DNA of 64,000 nucleotides from Paenibacillus sp. RC67 (GTDB taxonomy: Bacteria > Bacillota > Bacilli > Paenibacillales > NBRC-103111), in the NCBI RefSeq assembly GCF_030020805.1, contig NZ_CP125098.1, positions 7,262,501-7,326,500 of the forward strand. The letters are read 5' to 3'. Positions within the stretch are counted from its first letter, which is position 1. The number at the start of each line of letters is the position of its first letter. Made by a program: the position numbers and the translations under genes. Positions 35,064 through 43,796 of the stretch are shown in pieces. Below the pieces are notes generated by a model. The model was not told the origin of the DNA. It did no database searches and saw nothing but the letters and a program-made list of their open reading frames with translations.

Positions 35064-37368
35064 ATGCGACTGCAGCGCTCCAAGAAAGCTCAAACTCTCA
35101 TCATCATGCTGCTGTTGACTTCCCTCAGTATTGCAGTAATGGGATTTACCGTCTATCGCATCGCAACAAACACTTTAACGCAAGAGGTTCAAAGCGCCTA
35201 CCGCGTTTCTTTGCTGCGCACACAGGACCAGGTTGAAGGCTACTTTAAACAAATCGATCAAGCTGTTCTCCAATTCGAAAAGCTTCCAGCACTCGAGTCC
35301 CTCGCTTCCCCTCAAAAGGAAGAAAACAATCTAGAGATTCTGTCCCTGCTTGAAACGATGCTTCGCATGCAAACCTCTCTTGAAGATGTAGATAATATTG
35401 CCTTATACCGTTTAGGCACGCACAGACTATACAGTACCAACCATCAAGTTTCCACCTATCAGGATGATTATTCAGAGGTTATCCGTAAATTCGAGCAGCT
35501 TAAAGGCAACCAGGCCTTTTTCAATATAACCGTCAAGCAAACACCAACTACCGTATATATAAGGAAGCTTCCGATTTTTCAAAGCACGAAAGCTTTCTAC
35601 ATTATTGTTCATTTGAACCAGAAGTTCTTTGATCATATTTTGGGAGCGCATAACGAATCCAAAGGCACATATTTCATCCTCGATGAGCATGGAGGTCTAT
35701 TGCAAAATCGCGGTGATCTGAGCTCCGATCGGCTCCAGAAGGAGATTGTTCCTATCATTACGGAAGGGAAGCCTGCTTCCAAAGAGCTGTTTACCGCTTA
35801 CTTACCTCCCTCTTATAATGGATGGGTTTTTGGGTTTGCTATTCCGACATCTGAATTGTTCATGAAAATGAACGGCATTCGCAACGGGATCTTCGTCCTG
35901 GTGAGTATCCTGCTAGGACTAGCTGTCTTCGTCATCATTTTCTCTACGAATCGGCTGTGGCGGGGATGGAGCGATATCGTGTCCTTACTTGAGGACTCGA
36001 CGGCCCCTTCTCAGGGCACCAGGGATAGTAAGCAGAGGTCAGACAACGAGAATGTCGGAAATCACGGTGATCATGCCGCTTCGGCATCGAATCCACTAGA
36101 CGAATTTAGGCAAATTTACGATAAAATGCAGCGTATCAAGGAAACCCACGATGAGCTGAAAGAGCAGGTAAGAGAGCTGACACCGGAAATCCGGGAAGCG
36201 TTTATCCGCAATATGCTGCAAAAAAGGGCTCCGTTCGGAGGAAGATCTGGAGAAGTGCCGTCGCTACCAAATACCTCTGCTGCCGGGCAGCTACAGCTGT
36301 TATTGTGTCGAAATCGACCAGTATAAAAGTATGGCTGAAATCTATTCTGAGGCTGACCTGTACTATTTCCGTTATGGGCTGTCTATGGTCATCCAAGAGG
36401 TTATCGATTCGCAGGGTCAAGGTGTTGTGTCCGCTCATGGCGACGGCCGTTTTCTTGCTTTAAACACTCTGGAGGAATCCGCTTCGGAGGAGGCTCATGC
36501 CACGTTTCTGGGATCAGCCTCGACCATTCGCGATTTCATTAAGCAATACTTTCCGTTCACCGTATCTATCGGGGTTAGCCGTGTGCGTAAAGATTATGCC
36601 TACATGAGCTTATCTGCGCAAGAAGCCGAGGAAGCCTTGAAACATAAGCTTGTGACGGGAACGAACGAGGTTATTCCAATCGTCGAATTCCAACCGGACG
36701 GAACTGACGGTCAACCGTCCCCGCTGCCGATCTCATTCCGGGAGCTTGAGAACGACTTGATCTATGCGATCCGTTCCCTTGACCAACAACTTGCGTACCG
36801 CTTTATTGACGAGCTAGGCACGCTGCAAGGTCATCGCTCTATTAGCTACCAGTGGCTTCAGAGTCAGCTTGCCGAGATGGTGTTCACCATCTATCGCACC
36901 ATCGGAGGCTCGCTTCGCAATCCTATAGCCGAGCCTGTAATGGCGGAGCTTATGCAGCTTACAACACTGGAGGAATGGATCGACTGGCTGAAGTCTCAAG
37001 CCGTGGATATGCTGATTTCCGAGCTATCGAATGAACATATGGAACATATGCAGAAGGTTGCTCAGCAGCTTACTGCCTACATTCATGAGCACAACGAGGA
37101 GGATCTCCGGCTGGAAAGCAGCTGCAAGGCCCTCAATCTTCCAGCTTCTATCGGCAAGCAGGCATTAAAGGAGATTCACGAGACTACTTTCTCTGAATAT
37201 TTGCTGCAAAGCCGAATTGCCAAAGCGCAGAAATGGCTGCTGGAGACGGAAATGAGTGTTGAGGAAATTGCCTCCCGCCTGCAGTACAGCAATGCTCAAA
37301 ACTTCTCTCGTACGTTCAAGAAGGCGGTCGGTGTACCTCCTGGACATTACCGCAAGGAGTACAGTTAA
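35064..37368 (+). pseudogene. Membrane-bound AraC-type regulator, split by a one-base frameshift
   Basis: Two frames together make one regulator of about 767 residues. Part one (to 36326) has a transmembrane helix at residues 9-30, an extracellular Cache-like sensor domain, a second helix near 275-295 and a cytoplasmic linker. Part two (from 36331) ends in an AraC DNA-binding domain with VEEIASRLQYSNAQNFSRTFKKAVG. The break is at a run of six A (36220-36225). Dropping one A gives LQKGLRSEEDLEKCRRYQI, which runs smoothly into the second frame. Homologues sense sugars outside the cell and activate adjacent ABC/hydrolase operons. This may be a true mutation, slippage in the A run or a sequencing error. 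Confidence 0.85.
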
Positions 37369-37417
37369 TTCATAACAGATTACAGATATAGCCTAGAACT
37401 CTACAAACCGCATCTGA

Positions 37418-37489
37418 AACGCACCCTTAAGAATAACATTGGAACAACCGCCCGGTTACCCAATAAACGTTCTAAGGGGTGCGTTTTTT
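37418..37489 (+). terminator. Structured terminator after the AraC-type regulator
   Basis: Outer stem AACGCACCC/GGGTGCGTT (extended with two mismatches to AAGAA/TTCT), then TTTTTTA. The 50-base interior is itself folded: ATTGG/CCAAT and AACCG/CGGTT form a nested hairpin. This is much more elaborate than an ordinary terminator. Confidence 0.75.
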
Positions 37490-37609
37490 ATGGCGGTATA
37501 AGAGCAAGCCGCTTCATCTATAGAATAATAGTTGTTCATCCACCCATTCGTCCGTATAATAAGGTAATGCGGTAATTAGTTAAAGAAAGAAGTTATGGGG
37601 AGCAATGAA

Positions 37610-39193
37610 ATGATGCGTATAGCTATTTTGGGCAGCAGTGGTGGAAATTTGTTTAATCTCGGGGGAAAGGACCCCGAAAAGTTAATTGGTGAAATCGTTG
37701 CACAAAGCAAAAGTGCAGGCATAGAGATTGGCATAGTGCAGTTTATTGCAGCTGTGGAATCAATGGATGTCGCTAAGGAGAAGACAACAGCCTCATTATA
37801 TGTTTGGGATCCGGCAGAAAATCGTATTATTCGGACCTTTGAGGGATTATTGAAGGATACGAATGAGGCGGCAGCGGAAGTAGATTCTGCAATCTCAAGT
37901 CAAATTCATTCCGGACTTATAGACGGTCTGATTGTAATGAGTGCCGATCCCAATCATGCCAATAAGCTGGCAATTCTAGCAGCTGCGGAGAAAGGAATTC
38001 CTGTTGTCGGAACTGGCGGAACCTCCATGGCGCTCATAAGCTCGAAGGGAGCAAAAGTCATTGCCACCTCCGGGACGACAGGAACCACAAACCGGACAAG
38101 AGCTATATCTTTTATGACCTCGTTATGCAAGCATTGGGGAATCCAGTATTATCCAGTCCTTGGGGATACCAGCTCCAAACATAAGGCGGCTTCCAGCAGC
38201 CCTTGGCGTAGAATCAATTTGAAAGGCATCATGCAATCTTCCTTGCCTGGGTTTATCGCAATGGCAATTGTATTGGCACTCAGCCAAATTCCCGCTCTAA
38301 AAGGGCTCAACGATGTGTTTGACATCATGCTCAAAGCATTGCCTGTAGTACTGGCCGTCATTGCAGCTAAGCAAGTTTCCGACATGGACGAAGTATCCAT
38401 TGTAGCTGGAGTCATTGCAGGCTCATTATCCATCCAAGGTGGGATCATCGGAGGCATTATCGGCGGTATCGGGGCCGGGCTGCTCGTCCAATTCCTATTC
38501 GTAAAATGTGTGCAATGGCGCTTCCCGATGACAACAGTCAATATAGTTGCAGGTGGTTTTGCAGGTCTCCTATCCGGACTTATCATGTACTATTTGATCG
38601 CTCCATTTGCACTTCAGTTAGGCGAATTTATTAAATACATCATTAACATGGCGATATCGTTCAATCCTATTGTTGCCGGGGTGATTGCAGGTCTATTGAT
38701 CTGGCCAGCCATCCTCGGAGGCGTCTATCATGCGGCGATTTTGCCGATTGTATTGCTTGAAATGGAGAAAACAGGAAACAGCTTCCTGGGAGCTATCGAT
38801 ATGGTCGGCTTGGTTATGGTGTCCGCTGGCATTACCTTAGCTAACATCATTGCTCCTAGAGATAAAGGAGAAGCCGCTGTAGCTACTCCCGGTTTTCTAA
38901 TCAATATGGGCTTCGGTACATTTGTTGAGGCTGCCTACCCATTCATGTTCTCTAACAAAATGGTATTTGGTGGCGCGATCTTCGCAGCTGGCGTCGGCGG
39001 AGGACTGGTGGGCGTGTTCAACGTTCGAGGTACAGCCTATGTTCCTTCTTTTATGGGGCCATTCTTGTCTAACAATATGATCGGGTTCACTATTTCCATG
39101 GGGGTCGCTTTTGTTCTGACATTCCTCATAACCTTAGTCGCTAACAAAACCGTCAGGAGCAAATCATCAATCAACCTCGAGACAACTAAGTAA
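37610..39193 (+). CDS. PTS-EIIC-like membrane protein with fused N-terminal nucleotide/sugar-binding-like domain
   Basis: 527 residues. Residues 1-190 form a soluble alpha/beta domain (RIAILGSSGGNLFNLGG, LIDGLIVMSADPNHANKLA, GIPVVGTGGTSMALISSKGA, VIATSGTTGTTNRTRAISF). The rest has about nine to ten hydrophobic segments with the glycine-rich pattern of the fructose-type EIIC family (IQGGIIGGIIGGIGAGLLVQ, PAILGGVYHAAILPIVLLEM, NMGFGTFVEAAYPFM). No EIIA or EIIB is fused or adjacent, so sugar phosphorylation by this protein alone is doubtful. I do not recognise the first domain. GGGGAG at seven bases supports this ATG; a second ATG follows directly. Confidence 0.75.
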   Translation: MMRIAILGSSGGNLFNLGGKDPEKLIGEIVAQSKSAGIEIGIVQFIAAVESMDVAKEKTTASLYVWDPAENRIIRTFEGLLKDTNEAAAEVDSAISSQIHSGLIDGLIVMSADPNHANKLAILAAAEKGIPVVGTGGTSMALISSKGAKVIATSGTTGTTNRTRAISFMTSLCKHWGIQYYPVLGDTSSKHKAASSSPWRRINLKGIMQSSLPGFIAMAIVLALSQIPALKGLNDVFDIMLKALPVVLAVIAAKQVSDMDEVSIVAGVIAGSLSIQGGIIGGIIGGIGAGLLVQFLFVKCVQWRFPMTTVNIVAGGFAGLLSGLIMYYLIAPFALQLGEFIKYIINMAISFNPIVAGVIAGLLIWPAILGGVYHAAILPIVLLEMEKTGNSFLGAIDMVGLVMVSAGITLANIIAPRDKGEAAVATPGFLINMGFGTFVEAAYPFMFSNKMVFGGAIFAAGVGGGLVGVFNVRGTAYVPSFMGPFLSNNMIGFTISMGVAFVLTFLITLVANKTVRSKSSINLETTK

Positions 39194-39202
39194 AAGCAAT
39201 CA

Positions 39203-39240
39203 AAAAGCCCATAGACCGCAAACCACGGCTGTGGGCTTTT
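39203..39240. terminator. Bidirectional terminator between the EIIC-like gene and sinR
   Basis: Stem AAAAGCCCATAG/CTGTGGGCTTTT with one wobble pair, flanked by A and T runs, between two convergent genes. Confidence 0.8.
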
Positions 39241-39243
39241 GAC

Positions 39244-39573
39244 TTATTCTTTGTGAGTATTGTTACGCCACTTGTTGAACTGCAAAAACTCCTGGAACTG
39301 ATCCTTGCTCACTCCTGATGACATGGCCTCTCGAACAAGTCCCAACCACTCTTCATCCAATTCCTGGTGCTGGGTGGTTTTATTTTGCAGGAACGATTCT
39401 ATAGGTACGTCAAGAACGGCGCATATTTTCTCAAGAAATTGAATGGAGGGATTGGATTGAATATCCCTTTCAATCGAGCTTAAATAGGATTTCGCTACCC
39501 CGGCCTTTTCGGCGAGTTCCGTGAGGGTGAGCCCTTTTTCCATTCGCAATTGCTTCACTCGTCTGCCTATCAT
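39244..39573 (-). CDS. sinR: Transcriptional regulator SinR
   Basis: 109 residues, nearly the length of B. subtilis SinR (111). N-terminal Xre-type helix-turn-helix MIGRRVKQLRMEKGLTLTEL with AEKAGVAKSYLSSIERDIQSNPSIQFLEKICAVLDV, almost the same as SinR. The C-terminal SinI/SinR dimerisation segment LDEEWLGLVREAMSSGVSKD and FQEFLQFNKWR is intact. SinR represses biofilm matrix genes and helps time sporulation in Bacillus. No SinI-like small gene is visible next to it, so its antagonist, if any, lies elsewhere. GGGGTG precedes the ATG. Confidence 0.9.
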   Translation of the reverse strand: MIGRRVKQLRMEKGLTLTELAEKAGVAKSYLSSIERDIQSNPSIQFLEKICAVLDVPIESFLQNKTTQHQELDEEWLGLVREAMSSGVSKDQFQEFLQFNKWRNNTHKE

Positions 39574-39724
39574 GGTAGCACCCCTACTATCTGTCTAGTG
39601 TCTTCATTATATTTTATCAAAAAAAAGGCCCGTGTGTACGTTAAAAATGAAAAAAAGTGACAAATATACGGATGCTGCATGTAATGCAACATAAACTTAG
39701 GATTTACACTGTTAAGTTCCCACC

Positions 39725-39775
39725 AAAAAAAAGACCGCCCTCCATCTGCCGAGAAGACACATGAGAGGCCGATCG
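39725..39775 (-). terminator. Terminator after the GMC oxidoreductase
   Basis: An imperfect GC-rich stem (CGGCCTCTCAT and ATGGAGGGCGGTC on the minus strand) is followed by nine T. It lies just beyond the stop of the GMC gene. Confidence 0.6.
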
Positions 39776-39779
39776 CAAT

Positions 39780-41495
39780 TTAAACAAGGTTTCCTGGAGC
39801 CTTGCTGTACTTCTGAATGCCTTCGGCGGCTCGATAGGCCAAAGCTCCTACCGTACCCGTCGGATTGTATCCACCATTATGAGCAAACGCAGAAGCCCCC
39901 ACGACGAACAAGTTTTCCATATCCCACATTTGCAAATAGGAGTTGACGGCTGACGTATCGGGACTGGATCCCATAATAACACCGCCTGTGTTATGTGTAG
40001 ATTGATAGTGAGTGATCTCATACGGTCCCTGCTCATTATAGGTCACGACCGTATCGGCACCCATTTGCTTCAGGATTTCTCCGCATTTATCTCCCATAAA
40101 TTTCACTAGTTGCTTATCCCGATCTTCAAAATCGAATGTGATCCGCATTAACGGATCTCCGAAGGCATCCTTGTATGTCGGGTCCAAATCCAAGAAATGA
40201 TTCTGATAGGGCATGCAAGAGCCTTCTGCCCAAACGGAAATGTTGCGGTTAGCATACTTGATCGAGGCGGTTTTGTAGGCATCCCCCCATCCAGGCGTAT
40301 CCGGAGGAACCGTATTATTGGCAATCGGGCGGTTGCCGGACTGACCGTAAGTGATGCTCGCACCATGAATAAAATTGTACTGCGTATGATCGAAGTTATC
40401 TCCGTTGAAGTCATCGATCGTCATCGCCATCGAACCGGCACCGGCGTACAGGTTAAACTCTTTGTTCTCAAAAAATCCGACCGCTGCCGCTGCTTCGACT
40501 TGATAGGCGTAGTTTTTGCCTATAACGCCTTTACCCGTTGCCGGTTCGTAAGGCTTGCCAATACCAGACATGAGCAGCAGACGTGCATTGTTGAAAACAT
40601 AGCTCGTCAATACAACAATGTCGGCCGGCTGTTCAATTTCCTCACCCGTTGTGACATCGATATACATTACGCCCGTCGCTTTATTTCCGGTATATAAAAT
40701 ACGTCTGACATTAGAATGCGTACGAATTTCAAATTTGCCTGTCTTCAAAGCCACAGGAAGGACCGTCACGACCGGATCAGCCTTGGCACCGTATTCACAG
40801 CCGAAGCGCTCGCAAAAACCACAGTATTGACAGGCTGCCCGCTCGATCCCGTCCGGATTTTTGTAGTTTTGAGACAGGTTAGCAGAAGGCATAATATACG
40901 GGTGATAGTTCATCTTCTTCGTGGCATCGGCGAACATCTTCATCACCGGTGAAACCTTCATCGGCGGCGTCGGATATTTATCCGAGCGTTTTCCGCCTAG
41001 CGGGTTTTCTTCTCCGGAAATACCGGCCATTTTCTCGAACTTATCAAAGTATGGCTCCAGCTCGTCGTATGTAATTCCCCAGTCCTGGATTGTCATACCT
41101 GCTGGGATTTTGTCCTTACCGTACCGGTCCACGGTCTGGGACTTGATTTCAAAATCATAAGGCAGGAAGCGGAACGTCTGGCCGTTCCAGTGAACCCCGG
41201 CGCCGCCCAGTCCATCCCCCAATAGAAAGGAGCCATAGGAGCGCATCGGAAGGGCACGGATTTTCTCATTCGGACGGAACGAAATCGTTTCCTTGGACAA
41301 GTCCTGGAACATTTCATAGCGCATGGCATACCGCAGCTCATCATGCACCATGAAGTAGTCCTCGGTTTTTCGTGATTTCCCGCGCTCCAGCCCGACGCAA
41401 TTCAATCCTGCTTTCGTCAATTCAGAAGCGATGATACCGCCGGCCCAGCCGACACCGACAATGACGACATCCACTTTCGGCAACTTTTTTGCCAT
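39780..41495 (-). CDS. GMC-family oxidoreductase (gluconate 2-dehydrogenase large subunit-like)
   Basis: FAD enzyme of 571 residues that oxidises a sugar acid, sugar or alcohol. The N-terminal FAD-binding motif is VGVGWAGGIIASEL, and the C-terminus has HNTGGVIMGSSPDTSAVN and GGYNPTGTVGALAYRAAEG, with the usual catalytic His/Asn area of GMC enzymes. A cluster of Cys (CQYCGFCERFGC, about residues 225-236) matches the Fe-S-binding stretch reported in related dehydrogenases. It has no signal peptide; the partner subunit next to it does, so the pair is probably exported together by the Tat system. AAGGGG lies before the ATG; 20 bases separate it from the partner gene. Confidence 0.9.
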   Translation of the reverse strand: MAKKLPKVDVVIVGVGWAGGIIASELTKAGLNCVGLERGKSRKTEDYFMVHDELRYAMRYEMFQDLSKETISFRPNEKIRALPMRSYGSFLLGDGLGGAGVHWNGQTFRFLPYDFEIKSQTVDRYGKDKIPAGMTIQDWGITYDELEPYFDKFEKMAGISGEENPLGGKRSDKYPTPPMKVSPVMKMFADATKKMNYHPYIMPSANLSQNYKNPDGIERAACQYCGFCERFGCEYGAKADPVVTVLPVALKTGKFEIRTHSNVRRILYTGNKATGVMYIDVTTGEEIEQPADIVVLTSYVFNNARLLLMSGIGKPYEPATGKGVIGKNYAYQVEAAAAVGFFENKEFNLYAGAGSMAMTIDDFNGDNFDHTQYNFIHGASITYGQSGNRPIANNTVPPDTPGWGDAYKTASIKYANRNISVWAEGSCMPYQNHFLDLDPTYKDAFGDPLMRITFDFEDRDKQLVKFMGDKCGEILKQMGADTVVTYNEQGPYEITHYQSTHNTGGVIMGSSPDTSAVNSYLQMWDMENLFVVGASAFAHNGGYNPTGTVGALAYRAAEGIQKYSKAPGNLV

Positions 41496-41515
41496 TTTAT
41501 GACCCCTTCTGCATG

Positions 41516-42310
41516 TTAGTGTGAGAGATGATCGCGCAAGCTGACAGGCTGCATTTTCACAAATTCATCCTTTTCGATGATTTGATCAAATGACATCTGG
41601 TTGCCAGGGAAATTCTTCATTTTCCAGCCATCCATATTACTGTTGCCTCCATAGAGGGGATCGGCGTAAACGCCTTCCATCGTACTGCTGAACAGCGTTT
41701 TGAAAAAACCGCTAGCCGAGATGGTTGTCAGCTTCACCTCATCGGTTTCAAATGCCTTCAGCACGGCGTCTTGCTCTGCCGCAGCGAGATCAGCATAGTT
41801 TTTCGAATATTTTTGATTGCTATAGTTTTGCAGCTCAGTCAGAGCAATGTCGAAAATTTCTCTCCGCTTTAAATGGCCTTGATATCCCTGCGTTTTTTCG
41901 CCTACAAAGAAAGGACCGGACATATACTCCCGGCCATTCGTTCCCCACTCTCCAGCCAGCTGGTGATCGATGAAGAAAGCGACGCCCATATCTTTGGCCC
42001 CTGGTCCCTGCGCGTTCTTCGGGAACAACCTCTCTGTCGCGGCTTCTACGATCTGAAATTGCTCCTGATTAAAATACATTAAGGCTTGATTGTAATTGAC
42101 TGCACCCGTTTCAGGTGTTGGTGCTGCTGGAGATGGCGCTGTTCCTTGAGGAGATTTACGGAACATGCTTCCTACCACTCCACCAACAATAAGACCACCG
42201 ACGGCAAAACCTGTATTTTTCAAAAATTGACGGCGTGAATTGGACGGTTCTCTGGAATCATTAGGATCCTCTTTGGAATCCGTCAATGGGTCAGACGGCA
42301 GATCGGACAT
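41516..42310 (-). CDS. Gluconate 2-dehydrogenase subunit 3 family protein, Tat-exported
   Basis: 264 residues. Twin-arginine signal NSRRQFLKNTGFAVGGLIVGG at about residues 24-44, then a Pro/Ala linker and the subunit-3 domain (YFNQEQFQIVEAATERLFPKN, GAKDMGVAFFIDHQLAGEWG, TLFSSTMEGVYADPLYGGN). It probably carries the GMC subunit across the membrane. AGGAGG precedes the ATG. The cytochrome c subunit found in proteobacterial three-subunit enzymes is not encoded nearby. Confidence 0.9.
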   Translation of the reverse strand: MSDLPSDPLTDSKEDPNDSREPSNSRRQFLKNTGFAVGGLIVGGVVGSMFRKSPQGTAPSPAAPTPETGAVNYNQALMYFNQEQFQIVEAATERLFPKNAQGPGAKDMGVAFFIDHQLAGEWGTNGREYMSGPFFVGEKTQGYQGHLKRREIFDIALTELQNYSNQKYSKNYADLAAAEQDAVLKAFETDEVKLTTISASGFFKTLFSSTMEGVYADPLYGGNSNMDGWKMKNFPGNQMSFDQIIEKDEFVKMQPVSLRDHLSH

Positions 42311-42431
42311 GAAGGTTCGCCTCCTGTTAACATTTTCATTTTTAGATATTCCCTAAATCATCCTTAAATAATGACTCGAGCAAAAGAAAATGATAAAAAC
42401 ATCTTCTACCTACAACCGGGAGGTACCCGAT

Positions 42432-43127
42432 ATGAATTCAAAATGGCTCCAATTAGCGCTTCCTGTTCTTTGCTCAGCCTTCGTTGTTTCCGCTTGCGGG
42501 ATGCGGCAGGCCGCACCCAATCAAACCACGCCGAAAATGCAATCAGCGCCTGCCCCTACAGGCAGCGCCGCCGCTCCTATCCACGATATTACGGTAATCC
42601 CAAGCTACAACGGACCCAAAATCAACACGACGAACCGGGACGGCAGCACCTACAGCGGGATGGGTACAACGATATATAGCAGGATCGGCAGCTCCAGCCT
42701 TAGTGCAGGCGGCGTTTCCTCCAATCTGGAATCCTTGCTAAGCAGCGAAGGGTACCCCGATGTTAAAGTATTAGTGTTGGGGGATACCGTCGTGGTGGGT
42801 GGGGCCGATCATCCGATGGGCGCTTCTTCTATCGACCCTCTGCAAAGCAAGCTATTAAGCCCTAATGCGGGCTCGTCCGGAAAAAGCAATGTGCAATCCA
42901 GCGGAAGCACCATGGTACGCGCCAAAAGCGCAAATGGCGATCCCATGGATCAAGAAAGGGTAAAGGTGCAAGAGCTGGTAGGAAGCCAGTCTCGAATTGT
43001 TACCGTCACCCATCGTGAGGCATTGGATGCGATGGATCGCGTCAAATCCATGCTCAACGCTAACTCCGACTATAACAAGCTTGGCGCCGAAATGGCCGTC
43101 ATTATGAAGCATGCGGGAGCCAAGTAA
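42432..43127 (+). CDS. Lipoprotein, YhcN/YlaJ sporulation family-like
   Basis: 231 residues. Signal peptide with lipobox VVSACGMRQA, so lipid-anchored outside the membrane. A Pro/Ala/Thr-rich linker leads to a domain with PDVKVLVLGDTVVVGG and RIVTVTHREALDAMDRVKSML, similar in layout to YhcN/YlaJ spore lipoproteins that contain a BON-like fold. The match is by general pattern only. GGGAGG at eight bases supports the ATG. Divergent from the dehydrogenase subunit. Confidence 0.65.
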   Translation: MNSKWLQLALPVLCSAFVVSACGMRQAAPNQTTPKMQSAPAPTGSAAAPIHDITVIPSYNGPKINTTNRDGSTYSGMGTTIYSRIGSSSLSAGGVSSNLESLLSSEGYPDVKVLVLGDTVVVGGADHPMGASSIDPLQSKLLSPNAGSSGKSNVQSSGSTMVRAKSANGDPMDQERVKVQELVGSQSRIVTVTHREALDAMDRVKSMLNANSDYNKLGAEMAVIMKHAGAK

Positions 43128-43163
43128 TCTTGGAGGGCTGCTGGAAATCAAGTGAACAAACGA

Positions 43164-43203
43164 ACAGCCTTCATCTATCCCCCATGGGGACGGTGAAGGC
43201 TGT
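43164..43203 (+). terminator. Hairpin after the lipoprotein gene
   Basis: Ten-base perfect stem ACAGCCTTCA/TGAAGGCTGT with an inner CCCCATGGGG palindrome. It has no clear T run, so it may act only as an mRNA 3-prime stabiliser. Confidence 0.45.
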
Positions 43204-43280
43204 AATAGTTGGATGCAGCAAAAGCTGCTGGCTTTGTACGACGTACATGCAGCAATGCAACCGATATTGAAAGAAGGTCA

Positions 43281-43604
43281 TTATTTAATCAAACGAATCG
43301 TCAAAGGATATTCGTATATTTGACCTTTGGAGGCTCGAACGGTTGCAATAATAATGCAAATCAGAGCAAACAATCCGACAAGCGGTAGAAGAACGAAGCC
43401 AATAACCGCGAAGCAGAGTAAGCCTGCCACAAAAGAATAGATGATCATGGATATTTGGAAGTTGAGCGATTCTTTCGCGTGTTCTGCTACATAAGCGGAT
43501 TCATCTTTTTTAATCAACCAAATAATTAGCGGTGCTATAACACCAATGATAATGCACAATACATGAGAAAGCAGCGCCAAGTTTCTTTCTTCACTCGAAA
43601 CCAT
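43281..43604 (-). CDS. DUF4870 domain membrane protein
   Basis: 107 residues with three hydrophobic segments. Typical DUF4870 pattern: SSEERNLALLSHVLCIIIG, PLIIWLIKKDESAYVAEHAKESLNFQIS, then two helices and KGQIYEYPLTIRLIK. The ATG was chosen because GGAGGTG lies four bases upstream; a longer frame adds 34 residues without support. Function unknown. Single-gene unit. Confidence 0.88.
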   Translation of the reverse strand: MVSSEERNLALLSHVLCIIIGVIAPLIIWLIKKDESAYVAEHAKESLNFQISMIIYSFVAGLLCFAVIGFVLLPLVGLFALICIIIATVRASKGQIYEYPLTIRLIK

Positions 43605-43732
43605 ACTGCACCTCCGTCCCTGGATTGGATTCACAATAATTATGACGTCATAGCAATATGTATGCGCGTTGCAGGGTGAAGTTGCAAAAGAAACGAAATA
43701 TTCCACTCCTTAAAATGGATGGTAATTAAATA

Positions 43733-43759
43733 AGGCACCGGACCAAAGGTCCGATGCCT
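43733..43759 (-). terminator. Terminator after gltD
   Basis: On the minus strand AGGCATCGGACC/GGTCCGGTGCCT forms 12 pairs with one wobble and a three-base loop, followed by TTATTTAATT. It closes the gltB-gltD operon. Confidence 0.75.
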
Positions 43760-43796
43760 ACTTCATGATATCTTATTTAACGCGGTTAATAATTTA

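Noticed and set aside
36211..36240. Programmed -1 ribosomal frameshift at AAAAAAG
   Set aside because: The codon phase of the heptamer is wrong for -1 slippage, and the downstream frame needs a +1 shift. A mutation, sequencing error or transcript slippage is more likely.
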